Assembly: GCA_032027145.1 (NCBI GenBank)
Contig: JAVSMP010000001.1
Coordinates: forward strand, 1,578,903-1,642,902
Direction: 5' to 3'
DNA from: Ignavibacterium sp.
GTDB lineage: Bacteria > Bacteroidota > Ignavibacteria > Ignavibacteriales > Ignavibacteriaceae
DNA: 64,000 bases
The notes under the pieces are model-generated. The model ran no database searches. It was not told the DNA's origin and saw nothing but the letters and a program-made list of their open reading frames with translations. Shown piece by piece: positions 36,901 to 45,866 of the stretch. Made by a program: the position numbers and the translations under genes. Every line of letters begins with the position of its first letter. The stretch's first letter is position 1.

Positions 36901-38465
36901 TAAACCTCTCATCTGCAGCAGATAGTGTTGATAGGTCTGAGAGGTCTATCAATCTGTCAATTGAATCAGATGAATTTAATCTAAGCTCGTTAAAAGATAT
37001 TATCCCTTTTGTTCAGTTTAACAAAGGCAAGCTGGAAACTGAAATTGATTTATCCGGAACATTATCCCAACCGATAGCAATGGGATATTTTAGTATTAAT
37101 GATGCATCATTTAAAGTAACTAATAATAATCTTGATTATGATTTGCGGACAAAAGTTTGGATTGATGATGAAGATGTTACTATTGAAAATATTGAGCTGA
37201 AGAATTCTTCAGGAACTTTAAACGGAGGTACTTTAACAGGAAACGGATTTGTTAAATTAAAAGAATTTAAACTTGATTCTACCTTTCTATCTTTTACAGG
37301 CGATTTAAAAGTATTAGATCAGATTTCAAAAACCGCAAGTCCCATTATTTATGGCGATGTTGCCATCAGAATACGCGATGCGGTTACATATTCCGCAAAT
37401 AAAAATACCTCTTATCTAAATTTACCAATTGATGTTACAACTGCTGATTTAATTGTTCCGTTAAGCAGTTCAGCTTACTCAAGCTCGTCTGGATTTATTT
37501 ATAAATATGAAGAACAAGATATCCTCCGTGATCAGCTTGAGTCTGAGCTTGATAGTATAATTTCTGCACGAATTAAAAAAGATAGTATTAACAGTAATAC
37601 TGCAGCTTCAACTAAATTTAATTACACTGTTGATATCAAGCTGGCTACAGAAGCGGAGATTGTGGTTATTTTGTCTAAAGAGCTTGACCAAAAGTTTGTA
37701 GTAATGCTTGGTGGCGATTTCTTTTTGCAGTCATTTGGAGGCAAGCAAAAATCCGGTGGCGAACTTACTCTTTTACCAGGGTCAACTTTAAGTTTTATTA
37801 AATCATTTGATGCTGCTGGTAATATTAAATTTGATAAAATTGATGATCCCATTGTAAACATAACTTCAACTTATAAAGATTACTATTTGCCTCCGGGCAA
37901 TAATGCCGGACAAAGCGAACAAGAAGTTGCTGTAAAGATAAAACTAAAAGGTCCTCTGAGTGAACTAAACAAAAACTTTATTTCTGATGAAGATAATGTT
38001 GGGGTTTATATGGGCAGGCAGAATATTGATGAAGACAAGAAAGACCCTAGTAAGAATGTTACAGATGCAATGTTTTTTATTTTACAGGGTAAATTTCCAA
38101 ATGATGAAAACGTAACAGAACAGGACAAAAATCTTTTTGCTTCTACTGCAACCTCACTTGCTGGCTCGTTAATAGGAAGCGTTTTAAATCAGTATTTTAG
38201 CGATTATGTGAAAGGGTTTCAATTGAGGCAGACTGCTACAGAAACAAAATTTAATTTAATTGGAAAAGCTGGTAAACTTAGATATGAAATTGGAGGATCA
38301 ACCGAAGTGCTTCAGGATCTTAGCCGCGCTAATATAAGACTTGAATACCCGTTAACTCAAAGATTCCAACTGCGGCTTGAGAGAAAGGAATCTGAAAATG
38401 AATCTTCTTCGTTTAACAATCCGTTATTTTTTGAAGGCGGACTTAAATACAATTTTGAGTTTTAA
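33975..38465 (+). CDS. tamB: TamB-like translocation/assembly protein (AsmA/DUF490 family)
   Basis: 1496 residues from a GTG. One N-terminal TM helix (about 25-47) anchors a very long beta-helical periplasmic part built of repeated short strands. The C-terminal DUF490/TamB domain (about 1120-1496) includes DVAIRIRDAVTYSANKN, ELTLLPGSTLSFIKSFDAAGNIKF and the closing RFQLRLERKESE. TamB-type proteins bridge the inner and outer membranes and work with Omp85 barrels in protein assembly or lipid transfer. It lies between rfaE2 (5-base gap) and rnr (1-base overlap), two genes before a barrel fusion that could be its partner. Confidence 0.9.
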   Translation: MKKEKLQQEGNKIIGRGRKTLRYGVNIFIFTFLFIFMLLMIFFGVSQTSFFKSWLRDFVIETVNDEINGKLSIGEIEGTIFTSLIIKNATLSTLQNDTVVSADKIELRTSPLKILFKNIYVRKFELKNARIKLVEEEDGELNLLKIFPSSDEPEDTTSSEFPFTIEVADFALTNVDFSMQHFDKVGSTTSYPDINTSDLRIKDLNLRFNAFADLNKYNYRLTIDDFSFSPNFDVFQLKSFSGTFLITPNLAGINKLRLKTNESDVEINAAVLGVDFLNNFSTESLAEAPVRISMDAVNLNFADFSTFIPAMSMLNGSIAAQIETSGTLSDLQIKNLEVLYNNTRLTGKANLKNLLDVDNMFFDVSLNDSYLDPSDPNKLLAGFDLPEFNMLGVVKFDTLSYKGGPLNFNSKFALKTDLGNLSGEAKLDLRPVDMLYDIKLKTSKLDLSSFISIPTSFNSDITISGAGFDPDKMKMELALDAGSSVFGGSFLQDLKINSKAENGLITSSMYFSGDSSSALLNADIDFTNSNDPSYEVKGRISEINLARLLNNSSLQSDISLSFDVSGQGFNPDSIDLFLVTDIQNTAFMDFKIDSTRLILDVRRNDNGNKIVNLISDIADFTINGDFKLTTLGSVFSREAEILNKNITERYLSVFDDDSVSLEINTSVENNLDEKLQDFAFTYLLDFKESVKIAFGNNTVELDGLISGKISSKDEQLLLDMDSDFGYLKFLTNTDVYFLINTSLDFNLSNSFNLNDKDILNAGLKLTSDRIYAGSNFYNLNAELDIDNNKVTSRIQMDLEKNLKTDITANLKVDDQKLILELPALQIIYNALEVKNSGNIQIAYRDKVITFDKFLLDIAGAELEISGESGFEGDHKANITLKSLEGEKVINGLLAKKTERKIQSDINLSGSLTGNFSDPVFSINASVEDITYGNSNFGSLFSVFDYENNSLNTDIRLLDSTLDYNDPALSISGYIPLNLSSAADSVDRSERSINLSIESDEFNLSSLKDIIPFVQFNKGKLETEIDLSGTLSQPIAMGYFSINDASFKVTNNNLDYDLRTKVWIDDEDVTIENIELKNSSGTLNGGTLTGNGFVKLKEFKLDSTFLSFTGDLKVLDQISKTASPIIYGDVAIRIRDAVTYSANKNTSYLNLPIDVTTADLIVPLSSSAYSSSSGFIYKYEEQDILRDQLESELDSIISARIKKDSINSNTAASTKFNYTVDIKLATEAEIVVILSKELDQKFVVMLGGDFFLQSFGGKQKSGGELTLLPGSTLSFIKSFDAAGNIKFDKIDDPIVNITSTYKDYYLPPGNNAGQSEQEVAVKIKLKGPLSELNKNFISDEDNVGVYMGRQNIDEDKKDPSKNVTDAMFFILQGKFPNDENVTEQDKNLFASTATSLAGSLIGSVLNQYFSDYVKGFQLRQTATETKFNLIGKAGKLRYEIGGSTEVLQDLSRANIRLEYPLTQRFQLRLERKESENESSSFNNPLFFEGGLKYNFEF

Positions 38466-40570
38466 TGAAAAAAGAATTAAAAGCGTTTTTTAACCGCAAT
38501 CAGAGCAGAGGTTATAAATCAAAAGATATTTCGAAAAAACTTGGTTTTATCTCCGAGTATGAATATGCATCTCTGAAGGCTGCAATACACAAACTTGAAG
38601 AAGAAGGTTTTTTGATAAAAATTGGTAAACGATATCAGCTTAATAAAGTACCGCCAACTAATAAACTTACAGGCAGATTAGAGATTAATAAAAATGGTTA
38701 TGGTTTCGTAATTATCAATAATGGGAACAATAATGATATTTTTATTTCTTCGGGAAACTTAGGTGCTGCACTTGATGGTGATATAGTTGAAGTCGAATTA
38801 TTTGCCAAACAAAGAGGAAAAAATCTTGAAGGGCAGATTATAAGAATCATCAAAAGAAAGCGGAAAGAATATGTTGGCAAGCTAAATAAATCCAAATCAT
38901 TTTATTTCATTTCTCCTGATGATCCAAATATCCACAGAGATATTTATATCAATAAAACCCGTCTTAAAGGGGCTAAAACAGGTGACAAAGTTGTTGTTGG
39001 AAATTTATCCTGGGATAGTTCTATGCTTAATCCGGAAGGAGAAGTAATTGAAGTTTATGGAAAAGCCGGCTCTGTTGATGCTGAGGTTTTTTCACTTTCA
39101 AGGGAGTTTAATTTAAGATACAAGTTTCCTAAATCAGTATTAACTGAAGCAGATGAAATATCAGCTTATATTTCTGAAGATGAAATTAACAAGAGAGTTG
39201 ATTACCGCGATAAGAATGTTTTTACTATTGATCCTGATGATGCTAAGGATTTTGATGATGCGTTATCAATTGAAAAATCTGAAAACGGGAATTATTCAAT
39301 TGGGATTCACATTGCAGATGTTTCTTATTATGTAAAAAAAGGTTCGGCTCTTGATCAGGAATCAAGTTCCAGGGGCAACAGTGTTTATTTCGTTGGTAAA
39401 GTTATTCCAATGCTGCCGGAAAAATTATCTAATCAGATATGCTCACTGATTCCAAACAAAGACCGGCTTACTTATTCTGTAATTGTAAATATAACACCAA
39501 GAGGCAAAATAGTTGATTATAAAATAGCCAGGACGATAATCAATAGTAAAAGAAGATTTACCTATGAGGAAGCACAAAAAATTATAGAACAAGGTAATGG
39601 AGCATTTTCAGAAGATTTGCTGTTGCTTAATAAACTTGCACAGCTGCTCAGAAAAAAAAGAATGCGCGAAGGTTCATTTGATTTTATTTCTCCTGAAGTA
39701 AAATTCAAACTGGATGAGAATGGAGTTCCTGTTAGTATTGCAATAAAACAGTCTCTGGAAAGTAATATGCTTATTGAAGAGTATATGCTTCTTGCTAATA
39801 AAATTGTAGCTTCTCATATTTCATCAGATAAACAGGGGGCAGTTAAGCCATTTGTCTATCGGGTTCACGATTTACCAGATAAAGATAAAATCATCGAGTT
39901 TTCAAGATTTGTAAAAACACTTGGATATTCTTTCGATCCCAATGCTTCAGCTAAATCAGCAAGCTTTCAGAATTTATTAAATCAGATTAAAGGTAAAGAA
40001 GAAGAAGCATTAATTAATGAGTTAGCTATCCGCTCAATGGCAAAAGCGGTTTACTCGACACAGAACATTGGTCATTATGGTCTTGGGTTTAAATATTATA
40101 CTCATTTCACTTCGCCTATCAGAAGATACAGTGATTTGATTGTGCATAGATTGTTGTTTTATTATCTTAATAATAAAGCGGGCGAAATTTATTCGCTTCC
40201 ACAGTTGGAAGAAATTTGCGACAATATATCTGCAACTGAAAGAAATGCTGTAGAAGCAGAGCGATTCAGTGTTAAAATAAAACAGATAGAATATTTGAAG
40301 AATCATTTAGGCAATGAATTTTCAGCTATTATTTCTGGCATTATTAATTTTGGAATTTTTGTTAAACTTACAGACATACTTGCAGAAGGATTAATAAGAT
40401 TACGGGATTTGGATGATGACTATTATGAGCACGACGAAAAAAAATATGCTATCATTGGAAAGAGAACCAAAAAACAATATCGTTTAGGTGATAAAGTACT
40501 TGTTAAGCTTATTCGTGTTGATGAGGAACGATCGGAATTGGATTTTATAATTGTTGATTCAAAGGATTAA
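38465..40570 (+). CDS. rnr: Ribonuclease R
   Basis: 701 residues. N-terminal HTH-like and cold-shock domains (about 1-220) are followed by the RNB catalytic domain with the acidic metal site TIDPDDAKDFDDALSIEK, then a C-terminal S1 domain (about 615-695). It is a processive 3'-5' exoribonuclease able to digest structured RNA. The start overlaps the tamB stop in TAATG, so translation is coupled. It is shorter than the E. coli enzyme because it lacks the long basic tail. Confidence 0.94.
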   Translation: MKKELKAFFNRNQSRGYKSKDISKKLGFISEYEYASLKAAIHKLEEEGFLIKIGKRYQLNKVPPTNKLTGRLEINKNGYGFVIINNGNNNDIFISSGNLGAALDGDIVEVELFAKQRGKNLEGQIIRIIKRKRKEYVGKLNKSKSFYFISPDDPNIHRDIYINKTRLKGAKTGDKVVVGNLSWDSSMLNPEGEVIEVYGKAGSVDAEVFSLSREFNLRYKFPKSVLTEADEISAYISEDEINKRVDYRDKNVFTIDPDDAKDFDDALSIEKSENGNYSIGIHIADVSYYVKKGSALDQESSSRGNSVYFVGKVIPMLPEKLSNQICSLIPNKDRLTYSVIVNITPRGKIVDYKIARTIINSKRRFTYEEAQKIIEQGNGAFSEDLLLLNKLAQLLRKKRMREGSFDFISPEVKFKLDENGVPVSIAIKQSLESNMLIEEYMLLANKIVASHISSDKQGAVKPFVYRVHDLPDKDKIIEFSRFVKTLGYSFDPNASAKSASFQNLLNQIKGKEEEALINELAIRSMAKAVYSTQNIGHYGLGFKYYTHFTSPIRRYSDLIVHRLLFYYLNNKAGEIYSLPQLEEICDNISATERNAVEAERFSVKIKQIEYLKNHLGNEFSAIISGIINFGIFVKLTDILAEGLIRLRDLDDDYYEHDEKKYAIIGKRTKKQYRLGDKVLVKLIRVDEERSELDFIIVDSKD

Positions 40571-40573
40571 AAA

Positions 40574-43500
40574 ATGAGACCACTCAAAATACTTTTGACT
40601 GTTGTTCTGTTTTTTTCAACTACATTGTTTGCGCAGTTTGGAAAAAACAAACTGTATATCAAAGATTATGATTGGTATTATATACAAACTAAACATTTTG
40701 ATATTTACTTTAATCAAGGCGGTGAAACACTAACCGAGTTTGCAGCAAAATCTGCAGAGGATGCTTTGACATCAATACAGAATGCTTTTAATTACAGGGT
40801 AAATAGCAGAATCACTTTAATTATTTATAATTCACAAAATGAATTTCAGGAAACTAATGTAATTGATGAATACGTTACTGAAGGTGTTCAGGGTTTTACT
40901 GAACTGTTCAAAAACAGAGTTGTTGTTCAGTTTACCGGTTCATATAAACAATTCAGACATCTGATTCATCACGAACTTGTTCATGCTGTTATGAATGATA
41001 TGTTCTATGGCGGATCAGTCCAGAATATAATAACAAATAATATTTCTCTTCAGTTTCCTTTATGGTTTAATGAGGGTCTTGCAGAATATGAAGCATTAGG
41101 ATGGGATGTTGATACTGACATGTTTATCCGTGATGCCGCTGTAAATGAGTATTTGCCTGAGATAAACAGATTAGATAATTATTTTGCCTATCGTGGCGGT
41201 CAGTCAGTTTTTTACTATATAGCAAATAAATACGGAACAGAAAAAATTGGAGAACTGCTTAATAAAATTAAAGGTGTCGGCAATGTTGAAGAAGGATTTA
41301 AAGCAACTCTTGGAATAGATATAAAAGAACTTGGGCAAAGATGGAAGAAAGAAATTAAAAAAACTTTTTGGCCTGATGTTGCATTAAGAGATGATCCAGT
41401 TGATTTTGCAAAACGTTTAACCTTTCCCGAAAAAGATAAAGGGTTTTATAATACTTCTCCAACGCTTTCGCCACAGGGGGATAAAATTGCATTTATTTCA
41501 AACAGGGATTATTATTTCGGTTTGTACATTATGGATGTATTAACTGGAAAAACAATCGGTCCGCTTGCAGAAGGAAATCAGACCCCTGATTTTGAAGAGT
41601 TAAATATTTTAACACCGGGTTTAACCTGGTCGCCTGACGGAAATAAAATAGCAATATCCGCAGAGCATAGCGGTTTTGATGTTATATACATTTTTGATCT
41701 TGAAGAAGATGAAAGAGAAACATTGAAATTTGATTTGGAATCTATCGAAAGTGTTACCTGGTCAAACGATGGAAAATATCTGGCATTTGTAGGTCAGACT
41801 TCAAAGCAGTCCGATATTTATATATATAATTTTGAAACTAAAGAGCTTACGGATCTTACAAATGATATATTCAGTGATTCAGATCCTGCATGGTCGCCTG
41901 ACGATAAAGCGATCTATTTCGTTTCTGATAGAGGTGATTATCTTGATGTAAGTAATATTGATAAAGATTTTAAAATTTCAGAACATAATTACTCACAAAA
42001 AGATATTTACAAACTTAATATTTCCGATAGAGAAATTTTTAGAATAACTGATCTGCCGTTTAGCGATGAAACTTCTCCTAAAGTAGAAGCTAACGGAGAA
42101 AGACTGATTTTTATTTCAGATATTAACGGTATAAACAATATCTATATTAAAAACTTATCTGCTGATGAAAAATCAATCAAAGTTACAGATATTCCAATTA
42201 TCCCTATTACAAATTCAATTAGCGGATTATATCAATTATCTTTATCCAAGGACAGTAAAAAGCTGGTCTTTTCATCTCTATACGAATCTGTATTTAATCT
42301 TTTTATGCTTGATAATCCATTTGAGCCTAAAACACAATTAGATACTCTTAAGCCAACTCTCTACATTTCCAAACTGGAAGAAAAGCGAAATGTTAAGACT
42401 GATGAAAAAATTGTTAAAGATACATTGGTTGCACAAACCAGTGAAAAAGAAGTAAATAAAGAGGAGCAGATAAAAATATTTACAGGAGATGTAGTAGAAT
42501 CAGATACTACATCAAATAAAAACTCAAATGATTATTCAAAATTTATTTTTGGTACATCTGATACTAATAAAGAAAAAGTATATGCAAATGACTCATTGTT
42601 TATTCCAAAAAATAATCTTGATGAAAATGGTAATTATCTTGTTAATAAATATAAAATAACCTTCGGACCTGATCTTGTTTATGCAAATGCTGGCTATAGT
42701 ACATTTTATGGATTAATTGGAACTACTGTTTTAAGTTTTAGCGATGTACTGGGTGACCACCGTTTAATTGGTGTAACTGGTTTACAGATTGACCTTAAAA
42801 ATTCTGACTATGGTTTAGCGTATTACAACCTTAGCGGCAAGATTAAATATGGTATTCAAGGTTTTCACACTGCAAGGTTTGTTAACATCATTAGAGGAAA
42901 TTATATTAATTTTTTCAGATACAGAAGTTATGGCATTTCATTATCAGCATCATTGCCTCTTAACAGATTCTACCGTTTGGAAGCCGGCTTAGGTTGGCTT
43001 AATGTGCGTGGAGAAAACCTTGATGATCTTTCCGATCCGCTTGATGAAGCATCGTTTATTGTACCTTCATTGGCTTATGTACACGATAATATTATGTGGG
43101 GATATACTGCTCCAATTCAGGGAACCCGTTATCGGTTTGAAGCTTATGGAAATCCGGGACTTGGAAATAAACGATTAAGCTTTTATACATTAAGCGGAGA
43201 TTACCGAACCTATCTAAGATTCTGGACAGATTATTCATTTGCCATTAGATTTTCAGGAGGATATTCTGGCGGTGAAAATGCACAAAGATTTTTTATGGGT
43301 GGAATAGAAAACTGGATAAACCGTTCATTTGCAACAACAGAGATCCCTATAGAATCTACAAGCGATTATGCATTCTTAACTGCTGTGTTACCATTAAGAG
43401 GATATAATTATTCAGAACGTATCGGCACCAAATATTTGCTTATGAATTATGAACTGAGATTTCCTTTAATCAGGTATTTGATTCCGGGTCCTTTACCAAT

Positions 43501-43750
43501 CTTATTTAATAACATTATTGGTGTTGCATTTATTGATGCCGGTGCCGCTTGGGATAATACAAGTAAGCTGCAATTGTTTAATAGAGATTCAGATGGTTAT
43601 TTTAGAAGTAAAGATTTACTTATGGGTACTGGTGTAGGTGCTAGAGTATTCTTCCTTTACTTTTTACTTAGATTTGATGTTGCCTGGGCTTATAATTTTA
43701 ATCACTTTTCAGACCCAATATTCTATTTTTCAATCGGTGCTGATTTCTAA
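40574..43750 (+). CDS. Metallopeptidase-like / TolB-type propeller / outer-membrane barrel fusion
   Basis: 1058 residues in three parts behind a signal peptide (1-21). Residues about 30-260 resemble the peptidase-MA gluzincin fold, with zinc motif H133-E-L-V-H137 and a likely third ligand E167 in WFNEGLAEYEA. Residues about 290-600 hold PD40/TolB-like repeats (SPTLSPQGDKIAFISNR, DPAWSPDDKAIYFVSDR). After a low-complexity linker (600-690), residues about 690-1058 form a BamA/TamA-like barrel (VGARVFFLYFLLRFDVAWAY near the end). It is probably an outer-membrane protein with a periplasmic peptidase and propeller. It starts 3 bases after rnr in the tamB operon. Proteolytic activity is inferred from motifs only. 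Confidence 0.85.
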   Translation: MRPLKILLTVVLFFSTTLFAQFGKNKLYIKDYDWYYIQTKHFDIYFNQGGETLTEFAAKSAEDALTSIQNAFNYRVNSRITLIIYNSQNEFQETNVIDEYVTEGVQGFTELFKNRVVVQFTGSYKQFRHLIHHELVHAVMNDMFYGGSVQNIITNNISLQFPLWFNEGLAEYEALGWDVDTDMFIRDAAVNEYLPEINRLDNYFAYRGGQSVFYYIANKYGTEKIGELLNKIKGVGNVEEGFKATLGIDIKELGQRWKKEIKKTFWPDVALRDDPVDFAKRLTFPEKDKGFYNTSPTLSPQGDKIAFISNRDYYFGLYIMDVLTGKTIGPLAEGNQTPDFEELNILTPGLTWSPDGNKIAISAEHSGFDVIYIFDLEEDERETLKFDLESIESVTWSNDGKYLAFVGQTSKQSDIYIYNFETKELTDLTNDIFSDSDPAWSPDDKAIYFVSDRGDYLDVSNIDKDFKISEHNYSQKDIYKLNISDREIFRITDLPFSDETSPKVEANGERLIFISDINGINNIYIKNLSADEKSIKVTDIPIIPITNSISGLYQLSLSKDSKKLVFSSLYESVFNLFMLDNPFEPKTQLDTLKPTLYISKLEEKRNVKTDEKIVKDTLVAQTSEKEVNKEEQIKIFTGDVVESDTTSNKNSNDYSKFIFGTSDTNKEKVYANDSLFIPKNNLDENGNYLVNKYKITFGPDLVYANAGYSTFYGLIGTTVLSFSDVLGDHRLIGVTGLQIDLKNSDYGLAYYNLSGKIKYGIQGFHTARFVNIIRGNYINFFRYRSYGISLSASLPLNRFYRLEAGLGWLNVRGENLDDLSDPLDEASFIVPSLAYVHDNIMWGYTAPIQGTRYRFEAYGNPGLGNKRLSFYTLSGDYRTYLRFWTDYSFAIRFSGGYSGGENAQRFFMGGIENWINRSFATTEIPIESTSDYAFLTAVLPLRGYNYSERIGTKYLLMNYELRFPLIRYLIPGPLPILFNNIIGVAFIDAGAAWDNTSKLQLFNRDSDGYFRSKDLLMGTGVGARVFFLYFLLRFDVAWAYNFNHFSDPIFYFSIGADF

Positions 43751-43766
43751 TCAGCACCAACTGCTA

Positions 43767-44051
43767 TTACTCTTTATTTTTGGTTTTTGAATCAGATTTC
43801 TTCTCTGAACCTGCCTTATTACTGATGTCTTGATTGTTAGTTTTTGAATTTCCGGTTGAGGTATTATTAGAGTTTTTATAATCTGTTTGATAAAAACCGC
43901 TTCCCTTAAAAATTGGACCGGCACCTGCACCTATTAATCTTTTTATCTTACCTTTACAAACAGGACAGATTTTTAGTGGCTCGTCTTTCATTGATTGAAA
44001 AATTTCAAATCTATGTCCACATTTAGTGCATTTATATTCATACGTTGGCAT
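43767..44051 (-). CDS. FmdB-family zinc ribbon protein
   Basis: 94 residues. The N-terminal MPTYEYKCTKCGHRFEIFQS and CPVCKGKIKRLIG form the two-CxxC FmdB zinc ribbon, and GPIFKGSGFYQTDYK is the conserved second motif. The C-terminal third is a low-complexity Ser/Lys/Asn tail. Function of the family is unclear; it was first noted as a putative regulator of formamidase genes. It is convergent with the barrel fusion gene. Confidence 0.92.
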   Translation of the reverse strand: MPTYEYKCTKCGHRFEIFQSMKDEPLKICPVCKGKIKRLIGAGAGPIFKGSGFYQTDYKNSNNTSTGNSKTNNQDISNKAGSEKKSDSKTKNKE

Positions 44052-44147
44052 TTAAAACTCCTAAATTTTGGATGCGAAAAATAATGATAAATTACTGAAT
44101 GTTCTATAAATTTAAACTCATAAAAAATATTATTAAGGGATATTGAA

Positions 44148-44810
44148 TTGAAAAAAATATTGTTGATCTGTTTTCTATCAGTAATATTGATTTCCGGTTG
44201 TCTTAATTATAATCAAAATACTATAATCTATCCTGATGGTTCTGGTGAAATGCAGATTAATTACTGGATGAAGTATTCCGACTCAAGTTCAGTTTCAACA
44301 ATATTGAATCTGGAAATTTTTAATCCTGATTCAATAAGAAAAGAGTTTGCTTCTGATTTTACCACCATTCAAAATATCACTTCCTATTCTGATTCAACTG
44401 ATTCAACAATACGGGCAGATATAAATATAAAATTTAACCATGTAGATTCACTGAATACAATCAAAGCTTTTGCTCAATCAAAATATCATTTAGAAGATGG
44501 TGCATCTGGTCAAAAGATATTTTCACAGTTTATACCTCCTATTGCTACCGGATTTGGAATTGAAGGAAGTAAATACCATATCACATATTCATATAATATA
44601 CGGGGTGAAATTATCACTCATAACGCAACTAATAAGGCTGGAAATAATTTAACTTGGTCATATTCACTTGATGAAATTGGACGTGGAAAAACAATATCAG
44701 TTACTTTTAAGCCATATAAACTTAAAGAAACCCCTAGGTGGATTTACATCTTGGCTGGAAGTGTATTATTGATGGTAATTTTTTTCCTGATTAAGAAGAG
44801 AAAAGATTAG
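44148..44810 (+). CDS. Predicted lipoprotein with C-terminal membrane helix
   Basis: 220 residues from a TTG behind AAGGGA. The N-terminus MKKILLICFLSVILISGC is a lipoprotein signal with lipobox ISGC (Cys 18). A beta-rich domain beginning NQNTIIYPDGSGEMQINY follows. A single TM helix (about 195-215, WIYILAGSVLLMVIFFLI) with a basic end closes the protein. Lipid at one end and a TM helix at the other would anchor both ends in a membrane. The layout resembles LppM/DUF3153-type proteins; the role is unknown. Confidence 0.75.
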   Translation: MKKILLICFLSVILISGCLNYNQNTIIYPDGSGEMQINYWMKYSDSSSVSTILNLEIFNPDSIRKEFASDFTTIQNITSYSDSTDSTIRADINIKFNHVDSLNTIKAFAQSKYHLEDGASGQKIFSQFIPPIATGFGIEGSKYHITYSYNIRGEIITHNATNKAGNNLTWSYSLDEIGRGKTISVTFKPYKLKETPRWIYILAGSVLLMVIFFLIKKRKD

Positions 44811-44839
44811 TCAAAAGTATTTCTTAAATATCAAATTTA

Positions 44840-44870
44840 TTGACTTAACAAGCCCCATTGGTTATATTTG
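44840..44870 (+). promoter_or_regulatory. prs promoter
   Basis: TTGACT (44840-44845), 17-base spacer, TATATT (44863-44868) extended to TATATTTG. It has the same architecture as the lexA promoter and sits 34 bases before the prs GTG start. Confidence 0.8.
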
Positions 44871-44903
44871 ACGCCTATTTAAAAAATAAATTGAGTTTAC
44901 AAA

Positions 44904-45848
44904 GTGTCATCAGATGGATTCTTGATTTTTGCAGGCAACTCAAATAAGCAATTAGCGGAAAGAATTGCTGAATCCATTGGTGTGCCATTAGGTATTCTTG
45001 AATCAAAGCGATTTAGTGACGGGGAAATTTGGGTTAAATATGGTGAAAACATCAGAGGCAGAGATGTATTTTTGATTCAATCAACAAATCCTCCGTCTGA
45101 TAATTTGGTTGAATTACTTATTATGCTTGATGCAGCAAAAAGAGCATCGGCAAAAAGAATTACTGCTGTTATTCCATATTTTGGGTATGCCAGACAAGAT
45201 AGAAAGGATCAGCCCCGGGTTGCAATTACTGCTAAACTAATGGCTAATCTAATTACTTCGGCGGGTGCCGATAGAGTGATGACAATGGATTTACATGCTT
45301 CGCAGATCCAAGGTTATTTTGATATTCCGATGGACCATTTATATGGATCATCCATATTTCTAAATTATCTTAATAATCTTTCAGATAATTTGGTTGTTGT
45401 ATCTCCTGATGTTGGAGGCATTAAAATTGCCAGAGCGTATTCAAAAATGCTTAACTCAGGTTTAATTGTAATTGATAAAAGACGTCCCAAAGACAACATT
45501 ACTGAAGTTATGAATATAATTGGTGATGTAGAAAACAAAGATATATTGTTAGTAGATGATCTTATAGATACTGCCGGAACTTTTGTTAACGCTACAAAAG
45601 CATTGAAAGAAAAAGGAGCTAATAGAATATTTGGAGCTATTACCCATCCTTTACTTTCCGGTCCGGCGTATGAAAGAATAAATAACAGTCAAATAGATAA
45701 ACTATTTGTTACTGATACAATTGATTTTGATGAAAATAAATGTGAACGAATTATAAAAATTTCAGCAGCACCTTTATTTGGTGATGCAATCTTAAGAACA
45801 TATAAAAACGAATCAATCAGTTCATTATTTAATATAGATAAAGGTTAA
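44904..45848 (+). CDS. prs: Ribose-phosphate pyrophosphokinase (PRPP synthase)
   Basis: 314 residues, family length. VKYGENIRGRDVFLIQS, AVIPYFGYARQDRKDQPR (ATP flexible region), TMDLHASQIQGYF and the PRPP loop DILLVDDLIDTAGTF are all present. It makes PRPP from ribose-5-phosphate and ATP for nucleotide, His and Trp synthesis. It starts at GTG behind a strong promoter and leads the common order prs-rplY-pth. Confidence 0.96.
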   Translation: MSSDGFLIFAGNSNKQLAERIAESIGVPLGILESKRFSDGEIWVKYGENIRGRDVFLIQSTNPPSDNLVELLIMLDAAKRASAKRITAVIPYFGYARQDRKDQPRVAITAKLMANLITSAGADRVMTMDLHASQIQGYFDIPMDHLYGSSIFLNYLNNLSDNLVVVSPDVGGIKIARAYSKMLNSGLIVIDKRRPKDNITEVMNIIGDVENKDILLVDDLIDTAGTFVNATKALKEKGANRIFGAITHPLLSGPAYERINNSQIDKLFVTDTIDFDENKCERIIKISAAPLFGDAILRTYKNESISSLFNIDKG

Positions 45849-45866
45849 TTTAGACCCGGAGATAAA

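Noticed and set aside
34112-37861. Several 60-180-residue minus-strand ORFs inside tamB
   Set aside because: They mirror the codon pattern of a long repetitive gene on the other strand and have no ribosome sites or domains.
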